From assembly GCF_904846055.1 (NCBI RefSeq), contig NZ_CAJGYV010000001.1, positions 558,001 to 622,000 on the forward strand: 64,000 bases of DNA, read 5' to 3'. The translations under genes were made by a program, and so were the position numbers. Positions 1-10,300 of the stretch are shown here, one piece after another. The notes under the pieces were generated by a model that ran no database searches, had not been told where the DNA came from, and saw nothing but the letters and a program-made list of their open reading frames with translations. Position 1 is the stretch's first letter, and each line of letters opens with the position of its first letter. The stretch comes from Psychrobacter ciconiae (GTDB lineage: Bacteria; Pseudomonadota; Gammaproteobacteria; Pseudomonadales; Moraxellaceae).

Positions 1-280
1 TTTTTAAATCGTGACCTAAAAGGCTTGCAGGCTTACGAAGTAAATAATTATCGGTATAATCGTAGCGTAAATCGGGGGTGTTTTTTATAAAATTAAGCTT
101 TTTATATGAGCGAATGGCAGCGCCTGAATATTTATTATTGCGAATAATATTGCCGTCTCGATCAATGGTTATGGTCATTGATTTGAGCAGCCCACGTTCA
201 AGATCATCAACATGAGCCGTAGCAGCCATAGGAAATGCCACGACTATACTTAATAAACTTGCAGTCAGCGTTAACTTCAT
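1..280 (-). CDS. Partial exported protein of unknown function (5' part only)
   Basis: A minus-strand reading frame starts with ATG at 280 and stays open to the window edge, about 93 codons, so the 3' end lies outside. A GTGAGG ribosome binding site sits just upstream of the start. The first ~22 residues look like a signal peptide: a Lys near the start, a Leu/Ile/Val core and an Ala-x-Ala end (MAATA/HV). The rest is polar, with repeated Asp/Asn/Tyr and no motif I recognise. It is probably a small periplasmic or secreted protein. The function is unknown. Confidence 0.6.
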   Translation of the reverse strand, partial: MKLTLTASLLSIVVAFPMAATAHVDDLERGLLKSMTITIDRDGNIIRNNKYSGAAIRSYKKLNFIKNTPDLRYDYTDNYLLRKPASLLGHDLK

Positions 281-617
281 AAATCCTCACGAATTGTTAA
301 TAAACTGTTAAATTATCATTCTTTATTATGTCCTTAATTCAAATAATAGCAAGTTTGGCAACTCACCATGAGTAATTAGTGGCAAAAATTTTTTACTCCT
401 TTACTTTTTATTTTAATAAAAGGCAAAGTAATCGCGTAATCTCGCCATCAAGTTTGACCATCTTTCTACAACCTATTGCATTTTGCTTTATAATAACTCC
501 CCAAAGCAAAACGCTAACCCATCTATTTTATTACCCATTATTTATTTTAACGCTGCTCGGCAAGGTGACCATTTCACTTTGCCTGAGTTGGCGTTTTTGC
601 AAAAACGGAAAAACTTT
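281..617. other. Intergenic region between divergent genes
   Basis: This 337-base A+T-rich gap separates the minus-strand exported protein from rep. It should hold divergent promoters, but no pair of -35/-10 boxes is convincing enough to place. Short open frames here lack ribosome binding sites and protein-like composition. Confidence 0.4.
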
Positions 618-2651
618 ATGAGTCAACTCAATCCTAAACAACAAGAGGCGATGCTTTACGTTTCAGGACCCCTGCTGGTACTTGCCGGCGCAGGCTCGGG
701 CAAAACCTCGGTCATCACTCGAAAAATCGCCCATTTGATTGAAGATTGCAACATTCCAGCCGAGCGCATCACCGCCGTCACCTTTACCAACAAAGCCGCT
801 CGTGAAATGAAAGCTCGCGTTGGCAAATTGCTACCAAGTGACAAAATGCGCGGTCTCACCGTGTCAACCTTTCACCAATTTGGGCTGCAATTTTTGCGCT
901 ATGAGCTGTTGCACACGCCGCTTAAAGGCAACTTTACCATCATGGACAGCGATGACAGCAAGCGGCTGTTGATGGAGCTGATGATGCGCGATAATTTGTC
1001 AGGCGCGGAAAGCCGTGAGCTGATTGGCAAAGCAGTGAAAATGATTTCGGATTGGAAAAACGATTTGATTGAGCCGGACAAGGCGATGGAAACCTTAACC
1101 GACCCTGAAGATATGATTTTTGCGACGCTTTATGCGTTATATGAGCGCAATTTGCGGGCTTATAATGCCGTTGATTTCGATGATTTGATTGTTTTGCCAA
1201 CCAAAATTTTGCGGGAAAATAATGAGCTTCGCGACAAATGGCAAAACCGAATCCGCTATTTGTTGGTCGATGAATATCAAGATACCAATACCGCGCAATA
1301 CGAGATGATTAAAAACTTGGTCGGCGTTCAAGGTCGCTTTACCGTGGTTGGCGATGATGACCAGTCGATTTACGCTTGGCGCGGCGCCAAACCTGAAAAT
1401 ATGGCGCTATTAAAAGAAGATTTTCCGAAACTCAAAGTAATTAAGCTTGAGCAAAATTACCGCTCAACCAACCGCATTTTGACGGCGGCTAACGCGGTAA
1501 TTACCAATAACGAGCATTTATTTGAGAAAAAACTGTGGTCAGATAAAGGTCACGGTGAAAAAATCCGCATCATTAATTGCCGAAACGATGATGACGAAGC
1601 CGAGCGCGTGGCTAAAGAAATCGTCACTCACAAATTGCGCTTTGGCAAGGAATGGGAAGATTACGCCGTGCTGTATCGCAGCAACTTTCAAGCGCGAATG
1701 CTTGAGGCTCAGCTTCGGCAATTGCAAGTGCCTTATAAACTCTCCGGCGGTCAGTCATTTTTTGCCAAAAGTGAAATTAAAGACATCATGGGCTATTTGC
1801 GCCTCATTTTAAATCCTGAGGACGACAGCGCGTTTTTACGGATTATTAACACGCCAAAGCGTGGAATGGGACCTGCAACGCTTGAAAAATTAGGACTGTT
1901 TGCCCAAGAGCATAGCATCTCCTTACTTGCGGCTTGCAGTCATTCGGGGCTTTCGCATGTGTTGCCCAGCAAAGCCTTTAGCACCTTAAAAGAATTTGGC
2001 GATTTTATCGAACATTATACCCGCGAGCTTGACGGTCACGCTGACCCTGTGCCGGTGGTTCGGCAAATGATTGATGAAACGGGTTACATTGATTTTGTTC
2101 GCGCGGATGCCAAAACGCCGCAGCAAGAAAAAAACCGCTTGGACAACATCGACACGCTTTATGCCAGCATTCAAGCGCTTATTAACCGCGCTGAAGACGA
2201 GGACGATAAAACGATTGATAACGTCATCCGCAAATTGGTGCTCCTTGATATGCTTGAGCAGCAGCAAGAAGAAGAAAATACTAATAAGGTCAATTTAATG
2301 ACCTTGCACGCGGCAAAAGGGCTTGAATTTAACTTTGTTTATATTATGGGGCTTGAAGAAGAAATGCTGCCGCACCGAAACTCGATCATTGGCGAGACGG
2401 TCGAAGAAGAGCGGCGCTTGATGTATGTTGGCATCACCCGGGCCCGTCAAGAGCTGACCTTGACCCTTGCCGCTCAGCGCCGAGCCGGTGGTCAAATGCG
2501 AACCACCTCCGAGTCGCGGTTTTTGGAAGAGCTGCCTGATGACCATATCGACTGGCCTGCCAAAGCCAAAAAGAAAACCGCGCAAAAAGACCCTGAAAAA
2601 GTCGCCGATGAGTATCTGGCAAATATCCGAGCGCTTTTGGGCAACCGCTAA
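618..2651 (+). CDS. rep: ATP-dependent DNA helicase Rep (UvrD/Rep superfamily I)
   Basis: 3'-5' helicase that helps restart and clear replication forks. Starting from ATG 618 the protein is 677 aa, close to E. coli Rep (673 aa). A GGA-containing site lies about 8 bases upstream. The frame is open further back to 483, but that stretch does not look like Rep. Walker A is AGAGSGKT at residues 23-30. The DEYQDTN Walker B motif, the VVGDDDQSIYAWRGA motif III region, QNYRSTNRIL, the TLHAAKGLEF motif and VGITRAR motif VI follow in the right order. The gene stands alone upstream of dut, about 40 bases away, and may be co-transcribed with it. UvrD would be the alternative, but length and N-terminus fit Rep better. 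Confidence 0.93.
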   Translation: MSQLNPKQQEAMLYVSGPLLVLAGAGSGKTSVITRKIAHLIEDCNIPAERITAVTFTNKAAREMKARVGKLLPSDKMRGLTVSTFHQFGLQFLRYELLHTPLKGNFTIMDSDDSKRLLMELMMRDNLSGAESRELIGKAVKMISDWKNDLIEPDKAMETLTDPEDMIFATLYALYERNLRAYNAVDFDDLIVLPTKILRENNELRDKWQNRIRYLLVDEYQDTNTAQYEMIKNLVGVQGRFTVVGDDDQSIYAWRGAKPENMALLKEDFPKLKVIKLEQNYRSTNRILTAANAVITNNEHLFEKKLWSDKGHGEKIRIINCRNDDDEAERVAKEIVTHKLRFGKEWEDYAVLYRSNFQARMLEAQLRQLQVPYKLSGGQSFFAKSEIKDIMGYLRLILNPEDDSAFLRIINTPKRGMGPATLEKLGLFAQEHSISLLAACSHSGLSHVLPSKAFSTLKEFGDFIEHYTRELDGHADPVPVVRQMIDETGYIDFVRADAKTPQQEKNRLDNIDTLYASIQALINRAEDEDDKTIDNVIRKLVLLDMLEQQQEEENTNKVNLMTLHAAKGLEFNFVYIMGLEEEMLPHRNSIIGETVEEERRLMYVGITRARQELTLTLAAQRRAGGQMRTTSESRFLEELPDDHIDWPAKAKKKTAQKDPEKVADEYLANIRALLGNR

Positions 2652-2693
2652 TTATCATTGGCTGATTTAACTCTCTAAAGAATAAGGAAAATC

Positions 2694-3155
2694 ATGAAAG
2701 CTGTTCAAGTCAAAGTATTAAACCCAAAACTGCTCGACCATAAAGACATGCTGCCAACGCGCGCCACTGACGGCTCGGCAGGCATTGATTTGCGCGCCTG
2801 TATCGATGCGCCGATAACCATTAAAGCGGGAAGCACGCAGCTGATTGGCACCGGTCTTGCCGTTTATATCGCCGACCCCAATTTTGCCGGAATGATTTTA
2901 CCGCGCTCAGGGCTTGGTCATAAGCATGGCATCGTCCTTGGCAATTTGGTTGGGCTGATTGACGCTGATTATCAAGGTGAACTTTTGGTGAGTATTTGGA
3001 ACCGTAGCAACAGCGACTTTGAGTTGCAGCCGTTTGAGCGCATGGCGCAATATATCGTCGTGCCAGTTGCTAGACCTGACTTTACCATTGTTGATGACTT
3101 TAGTATTGAGAGCGCTCGCGGTGCCGGCGGCTTTGGGCATTCAGGGCGACAATAG
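2694..3155 (+). CDS. dut: Deoxyuridine 5'-triphosphate nucleotidohydrolase (dUTPase)
   Basis: Hydrolyses dUTP to dUMP and pyrophosphate, keeping uracil out of DNA and supplying dUMP for dTMP synthesis. The 153-aa length is typical of the homotrimeric enzyme. The conserved motifs are all visible: AGIDLRA near the N-terminus, [11 protein letters not shown], the catalytic [14 protein letters not shown] segment with its Asp, ERMAQ, and the C-terminal Gly-rich motif [11 protein letters not shown] that closes over the nucleotide. An AAGGA site precedes ATG 2694. The order dut, phosphomannomutase, argB is the one found in Pseudomonas and Acinetobacter relatives. Confidence 0.96.
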   Translation: MKAVQVKVLNPKLLDHKDMLPTRATDGSAGIDLRACIDAPITIKAGSTQLIGTGLAVYIADPNFAGMILPRSGLGHKHGIVLGNLVGLIDADYQGELLVSIWNRSNSDFELQPFERMAQYIVVPVARPDFTIVDDFSIESARGAGGFGHSGRQ

Positions 3156-3236
3156 TTAAGATTTATCGACAATATTTATTGCTAAATTGCGGTAAAATAT
3201 CATTTTCACCTAAGCCTTTAGCATAAGGAGCGCGTT

Positions 3237-4907
3237 ATGACTCAATTTTGCGACCAGCGCTCCTTATTTCGCGCCTATGACGTTCGCGGTCACCATGCGT
3301 ATTTTAGCGATGACTTTATCCAAGCGTTGGGCGTGGCTTTTGCCAAACTGTTTGCCGAGTCAAACTTTGATGGTCAAATCATCGTTATTGGCTTTGATGT
3401 TCGGCTAAAAAGTGATGACATTGCTGAAAACTTAGCAAGTGTCTTAGCCGCTTTTGGATTTAAAGTTAAAGTCTTGGGACTTGTGACTACGCCGATGATG
3501 GCATTTTGGGCGCAGCAGTTTGACGGTCATGGCATTATGGTGACCGCAAGCCATTCAGACAAAGACACCCTTGGTATTAAGTGGATTATTGAAAATAATT
3601 CCGCCAGTGAAGCCGATATCGCTGCACTTTTTCACCGCTTAGCCGCACCGCAAACGCTGACGTCAAACCCCAAGAATATTGCTTACTTGCCTGCTCAGGA
3701 AGTGGCAAACCGTTATATTGACGCCATCGCCCAAGTTTTTGCCAAGCTTTATCCAACATCAAATTTAAAACTGCCCTTTACTATCGTCATCGATTGCATG
3801 AATGGCGCGACAAGTGCCATTGCAAAGGCACTGTTTTCACGATTTTGTCAGCGGGTGATTTTGATTAATGACACCCCTGACGGCAGATTTCCGCAAGGCA
3901 ACCCTGACCCCACCGAGCCGAACCGCTTAGCAGAGCTTCAGCAGTCGCTCATTGTGCTTGAAGCCGATTTAGGACTTGCCTTTGATGGCGATGGCGACCG
4001 CCTCATGATCGTGGACAATCGCGGCAAAGTCGTGGCGCCCGACCATCTGCTATATTTGCTGGCAAGCGCGGCGATATCTTTCCAGCAATCCCCTAACGCC
4101 AAACAAATTTTATTTGATATTAAATGCTCGCATCATTTGCCAAAACTGCTTAAAAATTTGGGGGCAACTCCTGTCATGACCCGAACCGGAAGCAGTATTT
4201 TGCGCCAAGAGCTTGACGCGCGCCAAGATAGCGCCCTGTTTGCAGGCGAGCTGTCGGGGCATTTTATTTTTAATGACGGCTTATTTATCCGTTATGATGA
4301 CGCCATTTATGCAAGTTTACGGCTGCTATTTTGGCTAGATAATCAAAGCCAGCTCGCTTATCAAAGCCAACTAGCTGCCCCAAAACAATCATTTCAATTG
4401 ACGGACAATTGGGGCGAACCAAAATCACAAAACCGCTATCAATTAACCGACATTACCCAAGCGCTACCGTTAATGGTCAGCACTGCCGACCATTATTTGC
4501 CACTTGGCGCAACCGCTCACCAACAGCCGCTTGCCTGCTCAATCGTGAGCCATTTGGCGTTACTTTGCCAACAGTTACAAGCCATTGCTGCAAACCTTGA
4601 TGCGAATGCAAGCGTCATTCAGCTTTGTGATTGCGACGATTGCCCCAAAATCAATATTTCAAAGTCACAAGCGCAGCAACTTTTGCCAAAAGGCACGGTA
4701 TTAAACTGCATTGATGGCGTTCGCCTTGACTTTGCAAGTGGCTTTGGCGTGCTTCGCAAATCCAACACCAGTCACAGTTTAACCGTTCGCTTTGCCGGTG
4801 ATAGCGTGGCAGATTTACTTGAAATCCGCTCGCGATTTGTGGCGCTTTGCCAGTGGTTTGATGCCGATTTGGCACAAAAAATTGCAGGGCTTTTGCCCGA
4901 ATGCTAA
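3237..4907 (+). CDS. Phosphomannomutase/phosphoglucomutase family protein, variant active-site loop
   Basis: Alpha-D-phosphohexomutase family, the position of algC in pseudomonads, where it interconverts hexose 1- and 6-phosphates for surface polysaccharides. At 556 aa it is about 90 residues longer than AlgC. The Mg-binding loop DGDGDR (residues 250-255), the sugar loop GELSGH (337-342) and a C-terminal phosphate loop RKSNTSHSLTVRF are present. The phospho-serine loop reads TASHSDKDTLGIKW: the Ser (105) and His are kept, but the usual Asn-Pro after His is lost. The extra length lies mainly between residues ~360 and ~450, where a short direct repeat (QSQLAYQSQLA) is seen. A strong AAGGAG site precedes ATG 3237. 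Family membership is firm; substrate is inferred from context. Confidence 0.85.
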   Translation: MTQFCDQRSLFRAYDVRGHHAYFSDDFIQALGVAFAKLFAESNFDGQIIVIGFDVRLKSDDIAENLASVLAAFGFKVKVLGLVTTPMMAFWAQQFDGHGIMVTASHSDKDTLGIKWIIENNSASEADIAALFHRLAAPQTLTSNPKNIAYLPAQEVANRYIDAIAQVFAKLYPTSNLKLPFTIVIDCMNGATSAIAKALFSRFCQRVILINDTPDGRFPQGNPDPTEPNRLAELQQSLIVLEADLGLAFDGDGDRLMIVDNRGKVVAPDHLLYLLASAAISFQQSPNAKQILFDIKCSHHLPKLLKNLGATPVMTRTGSSILRQELDARQDSALFAGELSGHFIFNDGLFIRYDDAIYASLRLLFWLDNQSQLAYQSQLAAPKQSFQLTDNWGEPKSQNRYQLTDITQALPLMVSTADHYLPLGATAHQQPLACSIVSHLALLCQQLQAIAANLDANASVIQLCDCDDCPKINISKSQAQQLLPKGTVLNCIDGVRLDFASGFGVLRKSNTSHSLTVRFAGDSVADLLEIRSRFVALCQWFDADLAQKIAGLLPEC

Positions 4908-4965
4908 ACGTTACAACATTGGGAAAAACCATTTTTTCAGGTATAGTAATTCTATTTTAATTTAA

Positions 4966-5910
<945 letters not shown>

Positions 5911-5929
5911 GCCTTTCATTTAATAAAAA

Positions 5930-5958
5930 CCTCAAGCTTTGACAGCTAAAGCTTGAGG
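5930..5958 (-). terminator. Rho-independent terminator for the minus-strand exported protein gene
   Basis: A perfect 11-bp stem (5930-5940 with 5948-5958) with a 7-base loop lies between two convergent genes. Read on the minus strand it is followed by a T-run (TTTTTATT), so it terminates the gene at 5980-6339. It may also work weakly for argB. Confidence 0.75.
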
Positions 5959-5979
5959 CTCACTACAACATAACTTTAA

Positions 5980-6339
5980 TTAATAAGCGCAAATCTCAAT
6001 GCTTGAATAGCTTGTATTGCCATAAACTTTGATGAAGTGATTGCCTTTATTTTGCGTATAAAAGCTATTGAAATCATCATAGTAATCGCCATCAAGGCGA
6101 CCTTTAGGACCATTGACATAAGCCACGCGAATTTGGTCGTGACCAACATTACGAACCACAAGGTTTTGGTCAGCTCCCAACCATAAACGGAACAGCTTAC
6201 CGTTTTTGATGTTGCCGGCAAAGTTACCACAGTAGCTATTTTTGGCGAAGGTGATTTTGGTGGAGCTCTCCGCTGCTTGCGCGTTTATTCCGATGGTTGC
6301 GGCGGCAATAAGCATCACACTTAACATAACTGCTTTCAT
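5980..6339 (-). CDS. Small exported protein, possibly lysozyme-inhibitor-like
   Basis: The 119-aa protein starts at ATG 6339, chosen because a strong AGGGGG site lies just upstream and the first ~22 residues form a signal peptide (MKAVMLSVMLIAAATIGINA, then AQAAE). The mature part alternates hydrophobic and polar residues as in a small beta-sandwich, with phrases such as ITFAKNSYCGNFAG, LWLGADQNLVVRN and FIKVYGN. Two Cys (in YCGNF and EICAY) could form a disulfide. The pattern loosely recalls periplasmic lysozyme inhibitors of the PliG type, which is only an impression. A terminator follows at 5930-5958. The function is unproven. Confidence 0.65.
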   Translation of the reverse strand: MKAVMLSVMLIAAATIGINAQAAESSTKITFAKNSYCGNFAGNIKNGKLFRLWLGADQNLVVRNVGHDQIRVAYVNGPKGRLDGDYYDDFNSFYTQNKGNHFIKVYGNTSYSSIEICAY

Positions 6340-6473
6340 GACAACCCCCTTTTTTTGTAGGCAGGTTGACTTAAGCAAATTTTAACACCATCAAAAAATT
6401 TAATAAAGTCAACCCATTAAGGTTACAACTGTCACTTTATCATAAGCTAAATTTGGCTAAATAAGGGCAGTCG

Positions 6474-6839
6474 TTACGAAATTGCAGCAATTATCGCGTC
6501 ATTATCAAAACCAATCGTGGCAATATTTTTAGTCTTATCATATCCTAAGACAATTGGACGTTTAATCAAATTTGGCTGAGTAATCATCAATTCTTTAGCG
6601 GCGTTGTCATCACGACTTGCGGCGTCTTTATCTTCATCGCTAAGCTTTCGCCAAGTGGTGCTACGCTTGTTAAGCACCTTTTCCATGCCAAACTCATTGA
6701 TAAACTTATCAAGCAAATCGTTTGTCATTTCTTGTTTTTTAAAATCAAAAAAGTCGTAAGTGACTTGATGCTCGTCTAAGATATTGAGCGCTTTTTTGAC
6801 GCTGCTGCAATTTTTGATGCCGTAAACGGTGAGGGTCAT
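6474..6839 (-). CDS. ArsC/Spx-family thioredoxin-fold protein (YffB-like)
   Basis: The 121-aa protein matches the arsenate-reductase-like family that includes YffB and Spx. It opens with a beta strand and the loop YGIKNCSSVKKA, holding a single Cys at residue 11 in the position of the ArsC active-site Cys. The KRSTTWRKL segment and the cis-Pro strand NLIKRPIVL follow in the usual order. There is no second redox Cys nearby, and the ArsC Arg triad is not evident, so true arsenate reduction is unlikely. It stands alone, divergent from leuS. Confidence 0.82.
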   Translation of the reverse strand: MTLTVYGIKNCSSVKKALNILDEHQVTYDFFDFKKQEMTNDLLDKFINEFGMEKVLNKRSTTWRKLSDEDKDAASRDDNAAKELMITQPNLIKRPIVLGYDKTKNIATIGFDNDAIIAAIS

Positions 6840-6998
6840 GGTATTTTCCTTATTTCACGTGGTTTCTAACTTTAATTCATAATAATTTTTCAGCGACAAC
6901 TGCTTTTGAGTTGCACGAGAGCGTCGCAATTTTTGCCAAATTACGCTATGCTATGGCAGTATTTTTTTTGAATTTTTATTTTCCAAATTGAGCCAATT

Positions 6999-9671
6999 AT
7001 GAGCAGCAACGTCACCGATTCTGTAACTTCCGCCCAGCATTTGTATCAACCAAGCCTTATTGAGGCGGCGCAGCAAGCCAAATGGGCAGCTGACAAGCGC
7101 TTTGAGGTGGACAACGCGTCAAGCGATAAGCCACCACGCTATATGCTCTCGATGTTCCCCTACCCAAGCGGCAAGCTGCACATGGGTCACGTTCGCAATT
7201 ATACCATCTCCGACGTGCTTAGCCGCTATTACCGCTTAAAAGGCTTTGAGGTCATGCAGCCCATGGGTTGGGATGCGTTTGGCTTGCCTGCCGAAAACGC
7301 CGCGATTGCTAACCAAACACCACCTGCGGCTTGGACTTATGCCAATATTGACAACATGCGCGCTCAGTTAAAATTGCTTGGATTGTCTATCGATTGGTCA
7401 CGCGAGTTTGCCACCTGTCACCCTGATTATTACCGCTGGGAGCAGTGGTTATTTTTGCAATTGTATAAAAAAGGCTTGGTTTATAAAAAGCTTGCGACCG
7501 TTAACTGGGATCCGGTCGACAATACCGTTCTTGCCAACGAGCAAGTCGTTGATGGTAAAGGCTGGCGTAGCGGCGCTCCGGTTGAAAAGCGCGATATTCC
7601 GATGTATTACTTTAATATCACCGATTACGCGGATGAGCTGCTTGATGATTTGGATAAATTAGAAGGTCATTGGCCATCAGAAGTCATCACCATGCAGCGC
7701 AACTGGATTGGTCGCAGCGCAGGGATGGAAGTTCATTTCCCCTATCATATTAATGGTGAGGATGGCACGCTTGATGTGTTCACTACGCGTCCTGATACCT
7801 TGATGGGCGTAACTTACGTGGCGGTAGCAGCTGAGCATCCTTTGGCGCAAATGGCGGCGGAAAAAAATGCAGAAATTGCAAAATTTTGCGCGGATTGTAA
7901 AAAAGGCTCGGTTGCTGAAGCCGATTTGGCAAAAGCGGACAAAGTCGGCATGGCAACCGGCTTTAGCGTGACCCATCCGTTAACCGGCGAAAAAGTTCCG
8001 GTTTGGGTGGCAAATTATGTGCTGATGAGTTATGGCTCAGGCGCGGTGATGGCGGTTCCGGCGCACGATGAGCGCGATTATGAATTTGCTACAAAATATA
8101 ATTTGCCCATCAAGCAAGTGATTGACATCCCTGACAATTATTTTGCTGATAAAGATGCTGATGACGACAACCGCGCTTATACGGAGCGCAACACCTTAGT
8201 CAATTCAGGCGACTTTACCGGAATGAACTTTGATGAAGCGTTCGCGGCAATGCTTGCCAAGCTTGAGCCGATGGGACTTGCCAACAAAAAAATCCAGTAC
8301 CGCCTTCGCGATTGGGGCGTCTCCCGCCAGCGCTATTGGGGCTGCCCAATCCCCATGGTGAACTGTGAGCATTGCGGCACCGTTCCAGTTGATGAAGCCG
8401 ATTTGCCGGTGGTTCTGCCAACCGACGTCGTTCCTGATGGTCGCGGTAACCCATTAAAAGACCTTCCTGAATTTGTAAATACCAAATGCCCAAAATGCGG
8501 CAATAACGCTCGCCGCGAAACCGATACCTTTGATACCTTTGTTGAATCCAGCTGGTATTACGCGCGCTTTGCCAGTCCAAACGACGACCAAAGCATGGTG
8601 AATAAATCTGCGGCGAACAAATGGCTTCCGGTTGACCAATACATCGGCGGCGTTGAGCACGCAGTCATGCATCTGCTTTACGCGCGCTTTTTTCATAAGC
8701 TGATGCGCGATGAGTCGCTAGTTATGGGCGATGAGCCATTTGCTAACTTGATGACCCAAGGCATGGTGCTTGCCGGCACGTTTTACCGCTCAAACCCTGA
8801 CGGCAGTACCACTTATTATTTCCCGCAAGATATTGATATTGACTACAATGATCGCGGTCAGCCGATAAGCGCGGTGCTCAAAGCCGATGGCTTGCCGGTC
8901 ACCATTGGCAAAATCGAAAAAATGTCCAAGTCAAAAAACAATGGCGTCGACCCACAAACGACCATCGACCAATACGGCGCGGATACCGTTCGCCTTTATA
9001 CTTTGTTTACTGCCCCCGCCGACCAAACTTTAGAGTGGTCAGATGACGCGCTAAAAGGTCCTTATAACTTTGTGAAAAAAGTTTGGCGAATTGCCAATGA
9101 GCATTTGCAAGCGCTCAAAGACGCTGGCATTGAACTTGATACCATCAATCAAGGCAATATTAATAAAGACAATCTGTCAAAATCTGCAAAAAACTTACGC
9201 CGAAAAACGCATGAAACCATTGCCAAAATCGACAGTGATTTAGGCGACCGACTCGCGCTTAACACGCCGGTTTCAAGCCTGATGGAACTTGCCAACGAGC
9301 TTGCCAGCTTTAACGCCGAAAACTTTGATGATTTGACCGTTGAGCACGAAGCACTCATTGACCTGCTCATTATGCTTAGCGTTTATGCGCCGCACGTGGG
9401 CGAGCATTTGCTTGAAGAACTTGGCATTGCAACCAAAACACTTGCCTACCCTGAAGTTGATAAAACCGCCTTGGTTCAAGACAGCATCACTATGGTGGTT
9501 CAAGTCAATGGTAAAGTTCGCGGTAAAATGGAAGTGGCACCAAATACCGACAGCGAAACGCTTAAAGCCAAAGCGCGAGCCATTGAGGGCGTGGCGAAGT
9601 TTTTAACGGGCGAGATTAAAAAAGAAATCGTCGTTCCTAATAAACTGGTTAATATCGTCGTTGCCGGCTAA
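6999..9671 (+). CDS. leuS: Leucyl-tRNA synthetase
   Basis: Charges tRNA-Leu with leucine. It is a class I synthetase of 890 aa. The HIGH-type signature appears as SGKLHMGHVRNY near residue 60 and the KMSKS loop as KMSKSKNNGVDP near residue 645. Between them lie the CP1 editing domain (TTRPDTLMGVTYVAVAAEHPL) and zinc-like Cys pairs (CEHCG and CPKCG). A C-terminal tRNA-binding domain ends in VQVNGKVRGK. The ribosome binding site is weak. lptE and holA follow, the conserved leuS–lptE–holA arrangement of gamma-proteobacteria. Confidence 0.98.
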   Translation: MSSNVTDSVTSAQHLYQPSLIEAAQQAKWAADKRFEVDNASSDKPPRYMLSMFPYPSGKLHMGHVRNYTISDVLSRYYRLKGFEVMQPMGWDAFGLPAENAAIANQTPPAAWTYANIDNMRAQLKLLGLSIDWSREFATCHPDYYRWEQWLFLQLYKKGLVYKKLATVNWDPVDNTVLANEQVVDGKGWRSGAPVEKRDIPMYYFNITDYADELLDDLDKLEGHWPSEVITMQRNWIGRSAGMEVHFPYHINGEDGTLDVFTTRPDTLMGVTYVAVAAEHPLAQMAAEKNAEIAKFCADCKKGSVAEADLAKADKVGMATGFSVTHPLTGEKVPVWVANYVLMSYGSGAVMAVPAHDERDYEFATKYNLPIKQVIDIPDNYFADKDADDDNRAYTERNTLVNSGDFTGMNFDEAFAAMLAKLEPMGLANKKIQYRLRDWGVSRQRYWGCPIPMVNCEHCGTVPVDEADLPVVLPTDVVPDGRGNPLKDLPEFVNTKCPKCGNNARRETDTFDTFVESSWYYARFASPNDDQSMVNKSAANKWLPVDQYIGGVEHAVMHLLYARFFHKLMRDESLVMGDEPFANLMTQGMVLAGTFYRSNPDGSTTYYFPQDIDIDYNDRGQPISAVLKADGLPVTIGKIEKMSKSKNNGVDPQTTIDQYGADTVRLYTLFTAPADQTLEWSDDALKGPYNFVKKVWRIANEHLQALKDAGIELDTINQGNINKDNLSKSAKNLRRKTHETIAKIDSDLGDRLALNTPVSSLMELANELASFNAENFDDLTVEHEALIDLLIMLSVYAPHVGEHLLEELGIATKTLAYPEVDKTALVQDSITMVVQVNGKVRGKMEVAPNTDSETLKAKARAIEGVAKFLTGEIKKEIVVPNKLVNIVVAG

Positions 9672-9712
9672 TTTGGCATTATTTAACAACGACAGCTTAA
9701 AAGGATGGTTTT

Positions 9713-10294
9713 ATGACCCCTCAAACCTTGATTAAAGCGACGCTTGTTGCCGCAGTTTTGGCGACCGGCTCGTTTGGCTTAACCGGCTGCGGCTTTCATC
9801 TGCGCGGGTTTGAGGCGCCGCTGCACTTTGATGTTGCCAAAACAGTGGTCAATATTGAAGACAATAAAACCGCCTTTCCCTTAAAGCTGCCGTTATCCAA
9901 GCGCCTTAAAGCCTTGGGAGTCGATGTCATTGACGGCATGAGCGTCTCAAGTGACAACTTGCCCGCCGAGCCGCTTGCCGCGATTACGGTAAAAAATATT
10001 CAATTTCGCCGCTATGAATTGGTTGGCGTATTGACCGAGATTCGCTTGGTGCTGTCAGCGGATGTCACCTACCAAACCCTGCAAAATGGCGAGCCGGTCA
10101 CGCTCAGCAACCCCATCCAAGTTGAGCGCAGTTATCAATATAACGAAGCCTCGGTGAGCACCGAAGACCAACAAGGCAGCCAGATCCGCGATTGGCTTTA
10201 TGACAGTTTGGCGCGGCGGATTAGCGACCAATATGTGGCGATTGGCTTACCAAACACCGCGTCAACGCCTGCTAAGCCTATGATTAAACCATAA
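9713..10294 (+). CDS. lptE: LPS-assembly lipoprotein LptE
   Basis: Outer-membrane lipoprotein that plugs the LptD barrel and helps deliver LPS to the surface. The 193-aa protein starts with a hydrophobic leader and a lipobox LTGC with Cys 26 as the acylation site, followed by GFHLRG, a hallmark of LptE. The rest has the mixed alpha/beta pattern of the family (ITVKNIQFRRYELVG). A strong AAAAGGA site precedes ATG 9713. It lies 41 bases after leuS and 6 bases before holA, so the three are probably one operon. Confidence 0.92.
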   Translation: MTPQTLIKATLVAAVLATGSFGLTGCGFHLRGFEAPLHFDVAKTVVNIEDNKTAFPLKLPLSKRLKALGVDVIDGMSVSSDNLPAEPLAAITVKNIQFRRYELVGVLTEIRLVLSADVTYQTLQNGEPVTLSNPIQVERSYQYNEASVSTEDQQGSQIRDWLYDSLARRISDQYVAIGLPNTASTPAKPMIKP

Positions 10295-10300
10295 CTGAAT

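Noticed and set aside
379..621. An 80-codon frame before rep
   Set aside because: It has no ribosome binding site and overlaps the rep start in another frame; its residues look like translated A+T-rich spacer.
6474..6839. Arsenate reductase (arsC)
   Set aside because: The arginines that bind arsenate are not evident and there are no other ars genes nearby; a YffB/Spx-like role fits better.
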